From the NCBI GenBank assembly GCA_020850355.1, contig JADZEX010000082.1, positions 28,772 through 92,771 of the forward strand: 64,000 nucleotides of DNA. Direction: 5' to 3'. Of the stretch, positions 45,507 to 54,512 are shown piece by piece. Positions within the stretch are counted from its first letter, which is position 1. Every line of letters starts with the position of its first letter. The notes under the pieces were generated by a model, which saw nothing but the letters and a program-made list of their open reading frames with translations, ran no database searches and had not been told where the DNA came from. The position numbers were made by a program, and so were the translations under genes. This DNA is from Fimbriimonadaceae bacterium. Lineage in GTDB: Bacteria > Armatimonadota > UBA10988.

Positions 45507-46250
45507 TCAGCGGTCGAAGCGCAGCGCGACGTCGCCGGCCAGCACGCGGCGTGGTTCGCCGGCGGCGTCTTCGACCCACAGGGCGCCGTGGTCGTCGATG
45601 GCGGCGGCGCGGCCTTGCCAGGGGCCGTCGGCGGCTTCGACGGTGACGCTGCGGCCGATGGTCTGGTCGAGCGCCAGCCAGCGTTGGCGGAGCGCCTCGG
45701 AGTCGTGGTCCAGCAACAGCCGGTAGAGGCTCGGCAGCCGCCGCGTGAGGTCGTCGAGCAGCTCGCGGCGGTCCCACTCGCGACCGCTGCCAAGTCGCAG
45801 CGACGTGGCGGCGGTGGTCAGCTCCGGCGGGAAGTCGTCGCTGGTCTGGTTGACGTTGAGACCGATCCCAACGATGGCCAGGTGCCCATCGCCGAGGCGG
45901 CTGCTCTCGGTCAAGATGCCGGCCAGCTTGCGGTCGGCCAGCAGCACGTCATTCGGCCACTTCAGGCCGGCCGGCAGGTCGGTCACCTCGCGGACCGTCT
46001 CGGCGACCGCCACGCCGGCCAGCAGGGTCAGCCACGCGGAGTGGGCCGCGGCGGCGGGCGGACGGAGGATCAGCGAGGCCAGCAGCCCCTGCCCGGCCGC
46101 GGCTTCCCAGCGTCGGCCCAACCGGCCGCGGCCGGCGGCCTGCCAGTCGGCCAGCACCACGGTGCCTTCGGTGGCGCCCCGCCGGGCGTGGTCGCGGGCC
46201 AGGTCGTTGGTCGAAGTGACCTCAGCGTAGCGGACTACCTTACCCCACAT
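45507..46250 (-). CDS. birA: Biotin-[acetyl-CoA-carboxylase] ligase
   Basis: 247 residues. It activates biotin and attaches it to carboxyl-carrier proteins. Motifs: 'VTSTNDLARDHAR', 'AGRGRLGRRW' (biotinyl-AMP loop), 'LKWPNDVLLADRKLAGILTE', 'GIGLNVNQT', and a C-terminal SH3-like domain. The N-terminal DNA-binding domain of bifunctional BirA is absent, so this copy is not a repressor. Its ATG overlaps the gmhA stop by 11 bases. Confidence 0.95.
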   Translation of the reverse strand: MWGKVVRYAEVTSTNDLARDHARRGATEGTVVLADWQAAGRGRLGRRWEAAAGQGLLASLILRPPAAAAHSAWLTLLAGVAVAETVREVTDLPAGLKWPNDVLLADRKLAGILTESSRLGDGHLAIVGIGLNVNQTSDDFPPELTTAATSLRLGSGREWDRRELLDDLTRRLPSLYRLLLDHDSEALRQRWLALDQTIGRSVTVEAADGPWQGRAAAIDDHGALWVEDAAGEPRRVLAGDVALRFDR

Positions 46251-46809
46251 CGGCCAGGGCCTTTCGCATGAAGATCTGCATCAGCAGGTGCATCAGCACC
46301 GTGTGGCAATCTTCGACGTGCTGCATGTCGTGGCTGTCGGCAATCAGCGCCAGGTCGCAGTGCTCCGCGCAGCGGCCGCCGCCATAGCCCAGGAAGCCAA
46401 TCGTGATGCCACCCTTGGAGCGTGCCCAGCGCAGCGTGCGGACCACGTTTTCGCTGTTGCCGCTACCACTGATACCAATCACGACGTCGCCCGGCTGGAA
46501 GTAGTTCTTGAGCTGTTCGACAAAGACATCGTTGTACGAGACATCGTTGGCATAGGCCATGATGGTCGCGATGTTGTCGGTCAGCGGCAGAACCTTGAAG
46601 CGCTGGCCGCCCGGGGCGTTGCAGTTCTTGTTCAGGTCGCAGGCCAGGTGCGAGGCCAGTGACCCGCTCCCGCCGTTGCCGGCCAGCAGGACCTGCCGCC
46701 CGTCGCGCTGGGCGCTTTCGAGGATCTCCACCAGCCGCGCGACCTGGCCCTCGTCGAGGGCCTGAATCACGCGGGCGGTTTCGGCCAGGTATGTCTGCAT
46801 GAAGCTCAT
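46240..46809 (-). CDS. gmhA: SIS-domain sedoheptulose-7-phosphate isomerase
   Basis: 189 residues, typical GmhA size. It converts sedoheptulose-7-phosphate to heptose-7-phosphate for LPS core heptose. SIS motifs: 'VLLAGNGGSGSLASHLACDLNKNC', 'VVIGISGSGNSENVVRTLRWAR' and 'HDMQHVEDCHTVLMHLL', holding catalytic Glu and His. Coupled by ATGA to the upstream double-HAD gene. The GmhB, HldE and HldD genes are not here. Confidence 0.9.
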   Translation of the reverse strand: MSFMQTYLAETARVIQALDEGQVARLVEILESAQRDGRQVLLAGNGGSGSLASHLACDLNKNCNAPGGQRFKVLPLTDNIATIMAYANDVSYNDVFVEQLKNYFQPGDVVIGISGSGNSENVVRTLRWARSKGGITIGFLGYGGGRCAEHCDLALIADSHDMQHVEDCHTVLMHLLMQIFMRKALADVG

Positions 46810-48500
46810 GCGGGCTCTCCTTCCAGGGCCGCCGCCGGTTCCAAGAGATAGCGCCGCAACGCTTCGGCGACGCCGTCGTGGTCACAGTCTGCGACCACCA
46901 CATCGGCCGCCGCGCGGGCGGCCGGGGTCGCATTGCCCATCGCCACGCCGAGCCCGGCGGCTTGGAGCATCGGCACATCGTTCTCGCCGTCACCAATCGC
47001 CAGCACGGCGTCGTCGCGCAGGCCGCGGTGGCGGGCGTAGGCCTGAATCCCGGACCACTTGTTGCAGCCGCGGGCGAAGACGTTGATCACCCGCGAGCGG
47101 TCCGGCGGGTACGGCGCGTGCAGCACCTCGGCCCGGCGGCCCAGCAGGCGCTGCAGGGTCGTCGCCAGCCGACCGATCTGGACCGGCGGGCCGTTGATCG
47201 CCACCACCAGCGGATCGTGCCGTAGCCGCCCGGCCAGGTTACGGCTGACCCGCACACGGCGCCGCTGCTCGCGCACGAAGCGCGGCTGGTGGCGCCACGG
47301 CGCGGGGACCTCGACGCAGGGGCGACGGCGCGGATCGTGCCACACCGAGACCGCCAGTCCCGGCCGCTGGCCGACCAGCACGGCCGCTCGGGCGATCTTC
47401 CGAGCGAGCCGCCGGCGGTGCCACGGGCGGGCCAGGGGCGTTGGTGCGACCAGCGCTCCGTTGACCATCACGGCGCCCACCGCGAACCCCAACGCCTGCG
47501 TGATGTGCGACGCGCCGACGGCTTCGCGAGCCGTGGCCACCACCACCTCGACGCCCAGCGCTTGCGTCGCCGCCACCGCGGACCGCACCGCCGGGGTGAT
47601 CCGACCCGTGCTGTCGAACAGCGTGCCATCGGCATCGAGCGCCACCAACCGCCAGACCGGCCACGGCTCGAACGCCGCCGGCCAGTGCCGCCGCAGCGCC
47701 ACCGCAACGCCGTCATGGGCGTTGTCCGGCACGACCTCGTCGGCCGCCGCCTGGACCTCCGGCGCAGCGTTGCCCATCGCCACGCCCCAGCCCGCGCCCT
47801 GCAACAGCGGCAGGTCGTTGAGGCCGTCACCAATCGCCAGCACCTCGTCGCCGGCAATGCCCCAACGCTCGGCACAGGCCAGCACCCCCAGCCATTTGCA
47901 GCAACCCGGCGCCAGCACATCGACCGACCAGCACTGGTACTTCGGGTGGTACAACGGCTGCACCGTCGCCTGGCCGTCCAGCGCCGCGGCCAGGTCCTCG
48001 CTCAGAGCGCGGATCGGCCGCTCCTCACCGAGGCAGGTGGTCAGCAGCACATCGCGGTCGAGCGCGGCCAGCAGATCAGGCTCCCAGAGCAGCCGCTGCG
48101 GGTGCCGCTCGGCGAACGGGGCGTTGCTCGGCGCGGCCCGCTCCAGCAGCACCTGGCCGGTCGCCGCCGGGTCGTCGTAGACCAGCGGCTCCATGCCAGC
48201 GGCGCGGTGCAACCGGACGACCTGCCGGGCCACGGCCGGCGGCAGCAGCCGGCGACGCCACGGCGGCTCGCCGAGGCGGTCGTGCAGCAGTGCACCGTTG
48301 GCCAGCACCAGCGGCAGATCGAAGCCGAGCTGGGCGATGGTCTGGCCACCCGCCACCGGCCCGCGCCCGGTCGCCAGGACCACCCGGCCACCGGCCCGCA
48401 GCACCGCCCGGACAGCCTCGCGGACGGCAGGCCGGAGCCGGTCGTCCGGGTCGGTCAGCGTGCCGTCGACATCGATGGCGGCCAGGCGGAAGCGACTCAT
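46806..48500 (-). CDS. Tandem Cof-type HAD phosphatase (two full domains)
   Basis: 564 residues from ATG 48500. Two complete HAD domains are joined head to tail: the first has DVDGTL (Asp10, Asp12), 'VLATGRGPVAGGQTIAQLGFDLPLVLANGALLHD' and 'IGDGLNDLPLLQGAGWGVAMGNA' (224-246); the second has DADGTL (Asp289, Asp291), 'VVVATAREAVGASHITQALGFAVGAVMVNGALV' and 'IGDGENDVPMLQAAGLGVAMGNA'. The C-terminal repeats are nearly identical. Cof-type enzymes dephosphorylate sugar phosphates or phosphorylated cofactors. Its place between gltX and gmhA, with ATGA overlaps on both sides, hints at heptose- or sugar-phosphate hydrolysis. Confidence 0.92.
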   Translation of the reverse strand: MSRFRLAAIDVDGTLTDPDDRLRPAVREAVRAVLRAGGRVVLATGRGPVAGGQTIAQLGFDLPLVLANGALLHDRLGEPPWRRRLLPPAVARQVVRLHRAAGMEPLVYDDPAATGQVLLERAAPSNAPFAERHPQRLLWEPDLLAALDRDVLLTTCLGEERPIRALSEDLAAALDGQATVQPLYHPKYQCWSVDVLAPGCCKWLGVLACAERWGIAGDEVLAIGDGLNDLPLLQGAGWGVAMGNAAPEVQAAADEVVPDNAHDGVAVALRRHWPAAFEPWPVWRLVALDADGTLFDSTGRITPAVRSAVAATQALGVEVVVATAREAVGASHITQALGFAVGAVMVNGALVAPTPLARPWHRRRLARKIARAAVLVGQRPGLAVSVWHDPRRRPCVEVPAPWRHQPRFVREQRRRVRVSRNLAGRLRHDPLVVAINGPPVQIGRLATTLQRLLGRRAEVLHAPYPPDRSRVINVFARGCNKWSGIQAYARHRGLRDDAVLAIGDGENDVPMLQAAGLGVAMGNATPAARAAADVVVADCDHDGVAEALRRYLLEPAAALEGEPA

Positions 48501-49999
48501 GCGCCAGCGCTCGCCATCACCGCGGGCGCGCCGCGCAGGCGCGCGACGACGCGCTCCCGGCCAACCGCCTCGCACAGCACAAACGCCCCCGGGCCGACCG
48601 CCTGCCCCGTCACCGCCGTGCGCAGACCGTTGATCAGCGCGCCAGCGCCCACGCCGGACTCCTCGGCCAGCGCCCGCAGCGCCTCTTCGACGGTGTCGGC
48701 CGAGTAAGCAGTCAGACCCGCGACGCGGTCGGCCAACTGCGGCAGCAGCGCGGCCAGCCGAGGCTCCTTCAGCAGGTTCTTCTGAACGGCTTTCGGATCG
48801 TAGGGAAACTCGTCGCTGAGATAGGCGCGGCCCTGGTCGGCGAAGTCGAGCAGGGTCCAGAAGCGCTCGCGGATCAGCTCCAGCGTGGCGCGGAACCAGT
48901 CGCGTTGCGCCCCGTCGAACTCGTCCTGCCAGAGGCCCGCAGCCAGCAGCACCGGCCGTAAGTGCGGCAGCAGCTCGTCCAGCGGCGTCGTCCGCACGTA
49001 CTCGGCGTTGATCGCCTGCGCCTTCGGATCGGTCCACTTGCGGGCGTCGTGTTGGTCAAAGGTGAACTTGGCGTTGGAGCGGTTGATCCGCTCCAAGTTG
49101 AACCGCTCAATCAGCTCCGCCCGCGTGAAGATCTCCCGCGTCTCACCCTCGCTGGCCGGCGACCAGCCCAGCAGTGCGATGAAGTTGACCATCGCGGCGG
49201 GCAGGACCCCACGGTCGCGGTAGGTGGTCACGCTGACCGCGTCGCCGTGCTTGCGCTTGCTCATCTTCTCGCCGCCCGCCGCCATGATCAGCGGCAGATG
49301 CGCGAACTGCGGCACCGGCGCGCCGAGCGCCTGGTACAACAGCACCTGCTTCGGCGTGTTGCTTAAATGGTCCTGACCCCTTATGACGTGGCTGATCTGC
49401 GAGAGGAGGTCATCGCAGACCACGCTGAGCATGTAGAGGGGGGAGCCGTCGGTGCGCAGCAGGACGAAGTCGTCGAGTTCGTTGGGGTCGATGGCCTGGT
49501 CGCCGTAGACCAGGTCGCGGAACTGCACGGGGCCGGTGCTGCGTGGTACGCGGAACCGCACGACGCTGGGAGCGCCCTGCGCTGCGCGGCGGGCCTGCTC
49601 GTCGAGCGCAATGACGCAGTCCGGGCCGGTGTACTTCCAGGACGGGTTGCCGGCGGCCTTGGCTGCTTCGCGCGCGGCGCCGCTCTCGGCGGGCGTGGCG
49701 TAACAGCGGTAGGCCGCCCCGGTCGCCAGCAGTTGCGCGGCCTTGGCGACATGATCGGGCAGGTTCTGCGACTGGTAGATCGGGCCCTCGTCCCAGTCGA
49801 GGCCGAGCCAGGACATGCCCTCGAGGATGATGTCGATGCTGGCCTGGGTGGAGCGCTCGCGGTCGGTGTCCTCGAGCCGCAGCACGAACGTGCCGCCGTG
49901 CTGCCGGGCGTAGAGCCAACTGAACAGCGCGGTGCGGGCGCCGCCGACGTGGAAGTAGCCGGTCGGCGAGGGAGCGAAGCGGGTGCGACTCGATGACAC
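48497..49999 (-). CDS. gltX: Glutamyl-tRNA synthetase
   Basis: 500 residues from a GTG at 49999 chosen because GGAGG lies six bases upstream; an ATG nine codons earlier lacks a site. It charges tRNA-Glu. The class I HIGH motif reads 'PTGYFHVGG' and the KMSKS motif 'EKMSKRKHG'; 'RLEDTDRERS' and 'HVIRGQDHLSNTP' are the expected glutamate-site regions. Residues 204-212 are encoded by an 18-base copy of a REP-like arm with codons (ATA, AGG, GGT, TTA) that are rare in this genome. All other features are normal. Confidence 0.96.
   Translation of the reverse strand: MSSSRTRFAPSPTGYFHVGGARTALFSWLYARQHGGTFVLRLEDTDRERSTQASIDIILEGMSWLGLDWDEGPIYQSQNLPDHVAKAAQLLATGAAYRCYATPAESGAAREAAKAAGNPSWKYTGPDCVIALDEQARRAAQGAPSVVRFRVPRSTGPVQFRDLVYGDQAIDPNELDDFVLLRTDGSPLYMLSVVCDDLLSQISHVIRGQDHLSNTPKQVLLYQALGAPVPQFAHLPLIMAAGGEKMSKRKHGDAVSVTTYRDRGVLPAAMVNFIALLGWSPASEGETREIFTRAELIERFNLERINRSNAKFTFDQHDARKWTDPKAQAINAEYVRTTPLDELLPHLRPVLLAAGLWQDEFDGAQRDWFRATLELIRERFWTLLDFADQGRAYLSDEFPYDPKAVQKNLLKEPRLAALLPQLADRVAGLTAYSADTVEEALRALAEESGVGAGALINGLRTAVTGQAVGPGAFVLCEAVGRERVVARLRGAPAVMASAGA
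49365..49382. repeat. Partial REP arm inside gltX
   Basis: AAATGGTCCTGACCCCTT is identical to 18 bases of the left REP arm at 45442-45459 read on the other strand. On the gltX coding strand it encodes part of the conserved HVIRG-x-DHL segment in frame. Local codon usage is unlike the rest of gltX. Confidence 0.6.
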
Positions 50000-50093
50000 C
50001 GGGCGCCTCCAGACGGGAACCGGCATGGTATCACAGCACGCTCCGGGAGCCAACCGCAGCGCGCCGACGTCAGAGTACCGGTGGGAGTTGTCG

Positions 50094-51509
50094 ATGTCGC
50101 GACGCTGGTTGGGCCTCTTGCCGTTGCTCTGCCTGGGCTGCTCCGCCGCCGAACACCCGGTGGCCGATGCCGCCGCCTTCCGGGCCGCTGCCAAGGCGGT
50201 GCAGCCGGGCGATGCGCTGGTCCTGGCGGCCGGTGAGTGGCGCGATGCGGACCTGCTGATCACCGCCCGCGGCACGGCGGCGCAGCCGATCCAGATTCGC
50301 GCGGCGCAGCCCGGCGCGGTGGTCCTGAGCGGCAGCAGCCGGCTGCGGCTCGGCGGGGCCCACCTCGTCGCCAGCGGCCTGCTGTTTCGCGGTCCGGGCG
50401 AGCAGAGCGCGGTCGACTTTCGGGCCGACAGCAAGACCCTCGCCGAGAACTGTCGCCTGACGGACTGCGCCATCGTCGACTACAGTCCGGCCAGCAAGAC
50501 CAAAGACACCAAGTGGATCAACCTCTACGGGCGGCAGAACCGGGTCGACCACTGCTACCTGGCCGGCAAGACCAACAACGGCGCGACGCTGGTCGTCTGG
50601 GTCGGCGAGCAGCCCGGCCGGCACCAGATCGACCACAACCACTTCGGCCCGCGGCCGAAGCTGGGCGTCAATGGCGGTGAGACCATCCGGGTCGGTACCA
50701 GCGACGTCTCGCTGCGCGACGAGCTGACCGTGGTCGAGGACAACCTCTTCACCGAGTGCAACGGCGAAGTCGAGATCATCTCGAGCAAGTCCTGCGGCAA
50801 CCTCTACCGCCGCAACACCTTCCGCCGCTGCCAGGGAGCGCTGACCCTGCGTCACGGCAACCGTTGTCGCGTCGAGGGCAACTGGTTCCTCGGCGACAAC
50901 CAGCCCCTGACCGGCGGCGTGCGGGTGATTGGCGTAGACCACCAGGTGCTCGGCAACTACTTCGGCGACCTCGCCGGAACCGGTTCGCGCGGCGCCCTGA
51001 CGGTGATGCAGGGCTTCGCCGACAGCCCGCTCTCGGGCTACCTCCAACCGCAGCGGATCCTGCTCGCACACAACACCATCGCGCACTGCGTGCAGCCGCT
51101 CTACCTCGGCCTGCCCGGCGATCTCGACGGCCGCCCGACGACCCTGCCGCCGGTCGGGCTGCGCCTGCTCAACAACCTGATCGGCGGGGCCGACAAGCTG
51201 TTGGTGACCGTCTCCGCACCGCCGCCCGAGGCGACCTGGGCTGGCAACCTGGCGTTCGGTGGACCGCTGGGCCACGAGGTGGCCGGCATGCGGCTGGGCG
51301 ACTCGCCGCTGCAGCGCGCCGCGGACGGGCTCTGGCGCCCCACCGCCAGCCCGCCAGCGGCCGCCGGCGAGCGGCCCGAGCACGACATCGACGGACAACC
51401 TTACCCGGATCAGCCAGTGGTTGGTTGCGACCAGCCCAGCACCGCCGCGGCCAGCAGCCGGCCGGCGACCGTGGCCGAGGCTGGCCCGGCCTGGTTCGGA
51501 GCGCGCTAG
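50094..51509 (+). CDS. Polysaccharide lyase family 6-like lipoprotein
   Basis: 471 residues. The signal peptide ends in a lipobox L-G-C (Cys16). The body is a right-handed parallel beta-helix with the PL6 (alginate lyase / chondroitinase B) core pattern: 'NGGETIRVGTSDVSL', 'VVEDNLFTECNGEVEIISSKSCGNLYRRNTFRRCQGALTLRHGN', 'VEGNWFLGDN', including the catalytic Lys (ISSKS) and Arg (LRHGN) and the calcium-binding acidic residues (E-x-E). It should cleave an acidic polysaccharide by beta-elimination. GGGAG lies six bases before the ATG. Divergent from gltX. Confidence 0.88.
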   Translation: MSRRWLGLLPLLCLGCSAAEHPVADAAAFRAAAKAVQPGDALVLAAGEWRDADLLITARGTAAQPIQIRAAQPGAVVLSGSSRLRLGGAHLVASGLLFRGPGEQSAVDFRADSKTLAENCRLTDCAIVDYSPASKTKDTKWINLYGRQNRVDHCYLAGKTNNGATLVVWVGEQPGRHQIDHNHFGPRPKLGVNGGETIRVGTSDVSLRDELTVVEDNLFTECNGEVEIISSKSCGNLYRRNTFRRCQGALTLRHGNRCRVEGNWFLGDNQPLTGGVRVIGVDHQVLGNYFGDLAGTGSRGALTVMQGFADSPLSGYLQPQRILLAHNTIAHCVQPLYLGLPGDLDGRPTTLPPVGLRLLNNLIGGADKLLVTVSAPPPEATWAGNLAFGGPLGHEVAGMRLGDSPLQRAADGLWRPTASPPAAAGERPEHDIDGQPYPDQPVVGCDQPSTAAASSRPATVAEAGPAWFGAR

Positions 51510-51560
51510 GATTCGGGACCGGGGCGGGCAACTCACCCCATGGCCTGACTGGAGGACCGC

Positions 51561-53183
51561 ATGTCAACGGACGACGCCCGTCTCCCCTGGTCCGTCCTGG
51601 ACGCCACCTGCGTGGTTGGGCGGCATGTCAAGTGGCAGGGCGGACAGCCGCAGAGCGTCGCCGACCTGTTGGCGGAGATGGACCATTACGGCGTCGCCGA
51701 GGCGCTGGTGCTGGACTGCCTGAGCCGCGAGAACCACCCGGCCGAGGGCAATCCGCGGATTGTCGAACTGCTGCGCGCCGAGCCGCGGCTGCATCCGGCG
51801 TGGAGCGCGGTGCCGGCCGGGACCGACGAACAGCCGCCGCCGGCCGCACTGGTCGCGGCGATGCGCGCCGCTGGGGTGGGGGCGCTGTTCCTGCTGCCAG
51901 GGCAGTTCAAGCATCCCTTGAGCGACTGGTGTGTCGATGACCTGCTCGATCCGCTGGCGGCCGCCGGGGCGCCGCTGTTTGTCAGCTTTGTCGAAGTTGG
52001 ACCGGGCGGCTGGCCGACCGATGTTTGCGACTGGCCGGCGCTGGTCGAACTCTGCCGCCGCTGGCCGACGCTGCCGGTGGTGCTCTGGGAGTTCCGCATC
52101 CGCCGCGGCCAGCGCGCTCTTTACAAGGCGCTCGACGCCTGCCCCAACCTGCGGGTCGAGCTGTCGGGCTACTGGCTGCACCACGGCGTCGAATACCTCA
52201 GCCAACGGTGGGGGCCGGAGCGGTTGATCTACGGCTCGAACTGGCCCACCTTCGGCCCGCACATGACCCTCTCGACGCTCGCCTCGGCCGACCTCAGCGA
52301 CGACGCCAAACGGCTGATCGCCGGTGACAACCTGCGCCAACTGCTGCGCTGGTGCGACTTGACGCATCCCGCCTACACCCCGCCGGCGCCGGCCGATGCT
52401 TACGTCGCCAGCGCCCGCCGCGGGTTGGCCGCCCTGCCGCTGCCGACGCCGGTCGCCGACTGCCACGGCCATCTGGGCGGCTACCTCAGCCACTACCACG
52501 TCCCCGACGGCAGGCACGACGACGCCGTCGCTGACATGGACCGCCTGGGCGTCGAGTGCTGCTGCGTCTTCAGCTTCAGTGGCGTGACCAGCGACGAGAC
52601 GGCCGGCAACGACCGCGTGGCGGAAGCCGTGGCGGCGCATCCCGACCGCTTCGTGGGCTTCACGCTGGTCAACCCCCACCGCGGCCGGGCGGCGATGCTG
52701 GCCGAGCTGGAGCGCGGCGTGGCGCTCGGGCTGCGCGGTGTCAAGCTGATCCCGAGCTATCAGGGCTACCCCGAAGAGGGGCCCAACATCGACGTCGCCT
52801 GCGAGTGGGCCGACGCCCACGGCCAGTTGATATTGAACCACCACTGGGGCGGTGCGGCGCAGGTCGAGCGGCTGGTGGCAACCTATCCCAACGCCTGCTT
52901 CCTGACCGGCCACACCACCACCGCCTACGCCGCGGTGATGCGCCAGTATGCCAACCTCTATGTCTGTAGCTGCCCGCTGCTCGGCCCGCGCGCCTGTGAA
53001 GAGGTGGTCGCGGCGATTGGCGCCGACCGCTTCCTGTTCGGGTCCGATCTGCTGGACCTGCCCATCGCCTGGGGCCTCGGGCCGATTCTGTTCGCGCGGA
53101 TCCCGCCCGAGCAGAAGCGCCTGATACTGGGCGACAACCTGCGGCGGCTGTTGGCGAGCTACTCGCGCGGGCCGGCGGGGTGA
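51561..53183 (+). CDS. Fused double amidohydrolase
   Basis: 540 residues made of two amidohydrolase-2-type barrels. The first (about 1-280) lacks HxH ('LDATCVVGRHVKW') and ends 'LIYGSNWPTFGPHM'. The second (about 290-535) is canonical: 'VADCHGHLG', 'GVKLIPSYQGY', 'ILNHHWGG', 'FLTGHTTTAY' and 'FLFGSDLLDLPI'. The same pairing, degenerate partner plus active partner, exists as separate genes at 9626-11175, there in the reverse order of synthesis. A metabolic substrate cannot be inferred. Confidence 0.82.
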   Translation: MSTDDARLPWSVLDATCVVGRHVKWQGGQPQSVADLLAEMDHYGVAEALVLDCLSRENHPAEGNPRIVELLRAEPRLHPAWSAVPAGTDEQPPPAALVAAMRAAGVGALFLLPGQFKHPLSDWCVDDLLDPLAAAGAPLFVSFVEVGPGGWPTDVCDWPALVELCRRWPTLPVVLWEFRIRRGQRALYKALDACPNLRVELSGYWLHHGVEYLSQRWGPERLIYGSNWPTFGPHMTLSTLASADLSDDAKRLIAGDNLRQLLRWCDLTHPAYTPPAPADAYVASARRGLAALPLPTPVADCHGHLGGYLSHYHVPDGRHDDAVADMDRLGVECCCVFSFSGVTSDETAGNDRVAEAVAAHPDRFVGFTLVNPHRGRAAMLAELERGVALGLRGVKLIPSYQGYPEEGPNIDVACEWADAHGQLILNHHWGGAAQVERLVATYPNACFLTGHTTTAYAAVMRQYANLYVCSCPLLGPRACEEVVAAIGADRFLFGSDLLDLPIAWGLGPILFARIPPEQKRLILGDNLRRLLASYSRGPAG

Positions 53184-53274
53184 GCGCAGAATGAAACGCC
53201 AGCCGCCGATCGTGGTGAACTTGAACGGGCCGCCGCCCTGTTGAACCGACTGGCCTGGGAACGGAGTTGCCTCG

Positions 53275-53535
53275 ATGCGCGCAGCCAGACTTGACGACGG
53301 TCAGCGAGCAGAGCTGCTCCGCGACAGCGATGCCGTCCTGAAGGCCCTCCGCCGCGGGTTCCTGGCGGCCATCCGGAACCACCAGGTGAGTGGCGTGCCG
53401 ATGGTGTACTGGGAGGACGGCAGCGTCATCGAACTCGCCGCGGACGAGGTCCTGGCCCGCCTGCAGCACGAGCCGTGGTACCAGGAACTCGCGCAGGAGA
53501 CGGCTCCACCGCACATCCCCCGGCAGTCGTCCTAG
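53275..53535 (+). CDS. Small hypothetical protein
   Basis: 86 residues with GGAG eight bases before the ATG. A mixed charged helical N-terminus ('AVLKALRRGFLAAIRNHQV') and a two-strand segment 'VPMVYWEDGSVIELAADEVLARLQ' suggest a compact soluble protein. I do not recognise the family. The preceding 90 bases after the amidohydrolase gene are unremarkable. The stop overlaps kdsD by four bases. Confidence 0.62.
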   Translation: MRAARLDDGQRAELLRDSDAVLKALRRGFLAAIRNHQVSGVPMVYWEDGSVIELAADEVLARLQHEPWYQELAQETAPPHIPRQSS

Positions 53536-54512
53536 ACCACGCCCGCCCGCAGCAAGTCTTGGACGTCGACCACGCCGACCGCCTTGCCGTGGGCGTCGAC
53601 CACACTGAGGTTGTCGAACTCGCGGTCCTGCATGATCTGCAGCGCCTCGGTCGCCAGGCGGTCGGCGGTGATGCTGGTCGGGTTGCGGGTCATCACCGCC
53701 GCCAGCGGCTCGCCAAGGGTGGCGCCGCCGTGGGCTTCGAGGTGTCGGCGGAGGTCGCCGTCGGTGAAGATACCGAGCAGCCGGCCCTGGCCGTCGATCA
53801 CGTTGACGACGCCCCGTACGCTGCTGCGGGTCATCACCAGCAGCGCCTCCTGGACGGTGTGTTCCGGCGTCACCGTGGCGTGGTCGCTGCCGCTGCGCAT
53901 CACGTCGCCGACGGTCAAGAGCAGTTGCCGCCCGAGGCTGCCGCCCGGATGGACCAGCGCGTAGTCGGCGGCGGTGAACTGCCGCGCCTGCATCAGCGCA
54001 ATCGCCAGGGCGTCGCCCAGCGCCAGCATCACCGTCGTGCTGGCGGTCGGGGCCAGGTTGTGGGGGCAGGCCTCGCGCTCGACCGCGCAGTTGAGGACCA
54101 CCCGGCTGTTGGCCCCGAGCGTTGACTCCGGCCGGCCGGTCATCGCGATGATCGGCGTGCCGAGGCGTTTCAGGGCTGGCAGCAGCGCGGCCACCTCGCC
54201 GGACTCGCCGCGGTAACTGAGCGCCAGCACGACCTCGCCGGGGACCACCACGCCGAGGTCGCCGTGGACACCCTCGGCGGCGTTCAGGAAGATCGCCGGG
54301 GTGCCGGTGCTGCTGAGCGTGGCGGCGATTTTGTGAGCCACCAGGCCCGACTTGCCGACACCGGTGCAGATCACCCGCTGCCGGGGCCGCTCCAGGATCA
54401 GCTGCACCGCCTGACAGAAGGCCGGGCCGTCCAGTCCATCGACCAGCCGGGAGAGCGCCGCGGCTTCGATCCGCAGGACTTCGCCGGCCGAGGCAATCCA
54501 GGCCTGGTTCAT
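53532..54512 (-). CDS. kdsD: Arabinose-5-phosphate isomerase (KdsD/KpsF type)
   Basis: 326 residues: a SIS domain ('VICTGVGKSGLVAHKIAATLSSTGTPAIFLNAAEGVHGDLG', 'LALSYRGESGEV', 'ACPHNLAPTASTTVMLALGDALA') followed by two CBS domains ('DVMRSGSDHATVTPEHTVQEALLVMT', 'VMTRNPTSITADRLATEALQIM'). It makes arabinose-5-phosphate, the substrate of KdsA. The length and domain order match the family. ATGA overlap with kdsA, so the KDO pathway's first two steps are coupled here. Confidence 0.95.
   Translation of the reverse strand: MNQAWIASAGEVLRIEAAALSRLVDGLDGPAFCQAVQLILERPRQRVICTGVGKSGLVAHKIAATLSSTGTPAIFLNAAEGVHGDLGVVVPGEVVLALSYRGESGEVAALLPALKRLGTPIIAMTGRPESTLGANSRVVLNCAVEREACPHNLAPTASTTVMLALGDALAIALMQARQFTAADYALVHPGGSLGRQLLLTVGDVMRSGSDHATVTPEHTVQEALLVMTRSSVRGVVNVIDGQGRLLGIFTDGDLRRHLEAHGGATLGEPLAAVMTRNPTSITADRLATEALQIMQDREFDNLSVVDAHGKAVGVVDVQDLLRAGVV

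Noticed and set aside
50027..50473. N-terminal extension of gltX
   Set aside because: It overlaps the divergent PL6 gene and has no glutamyl-tRNA synthetase similarity; the family starts at the HVGG-containing segment.
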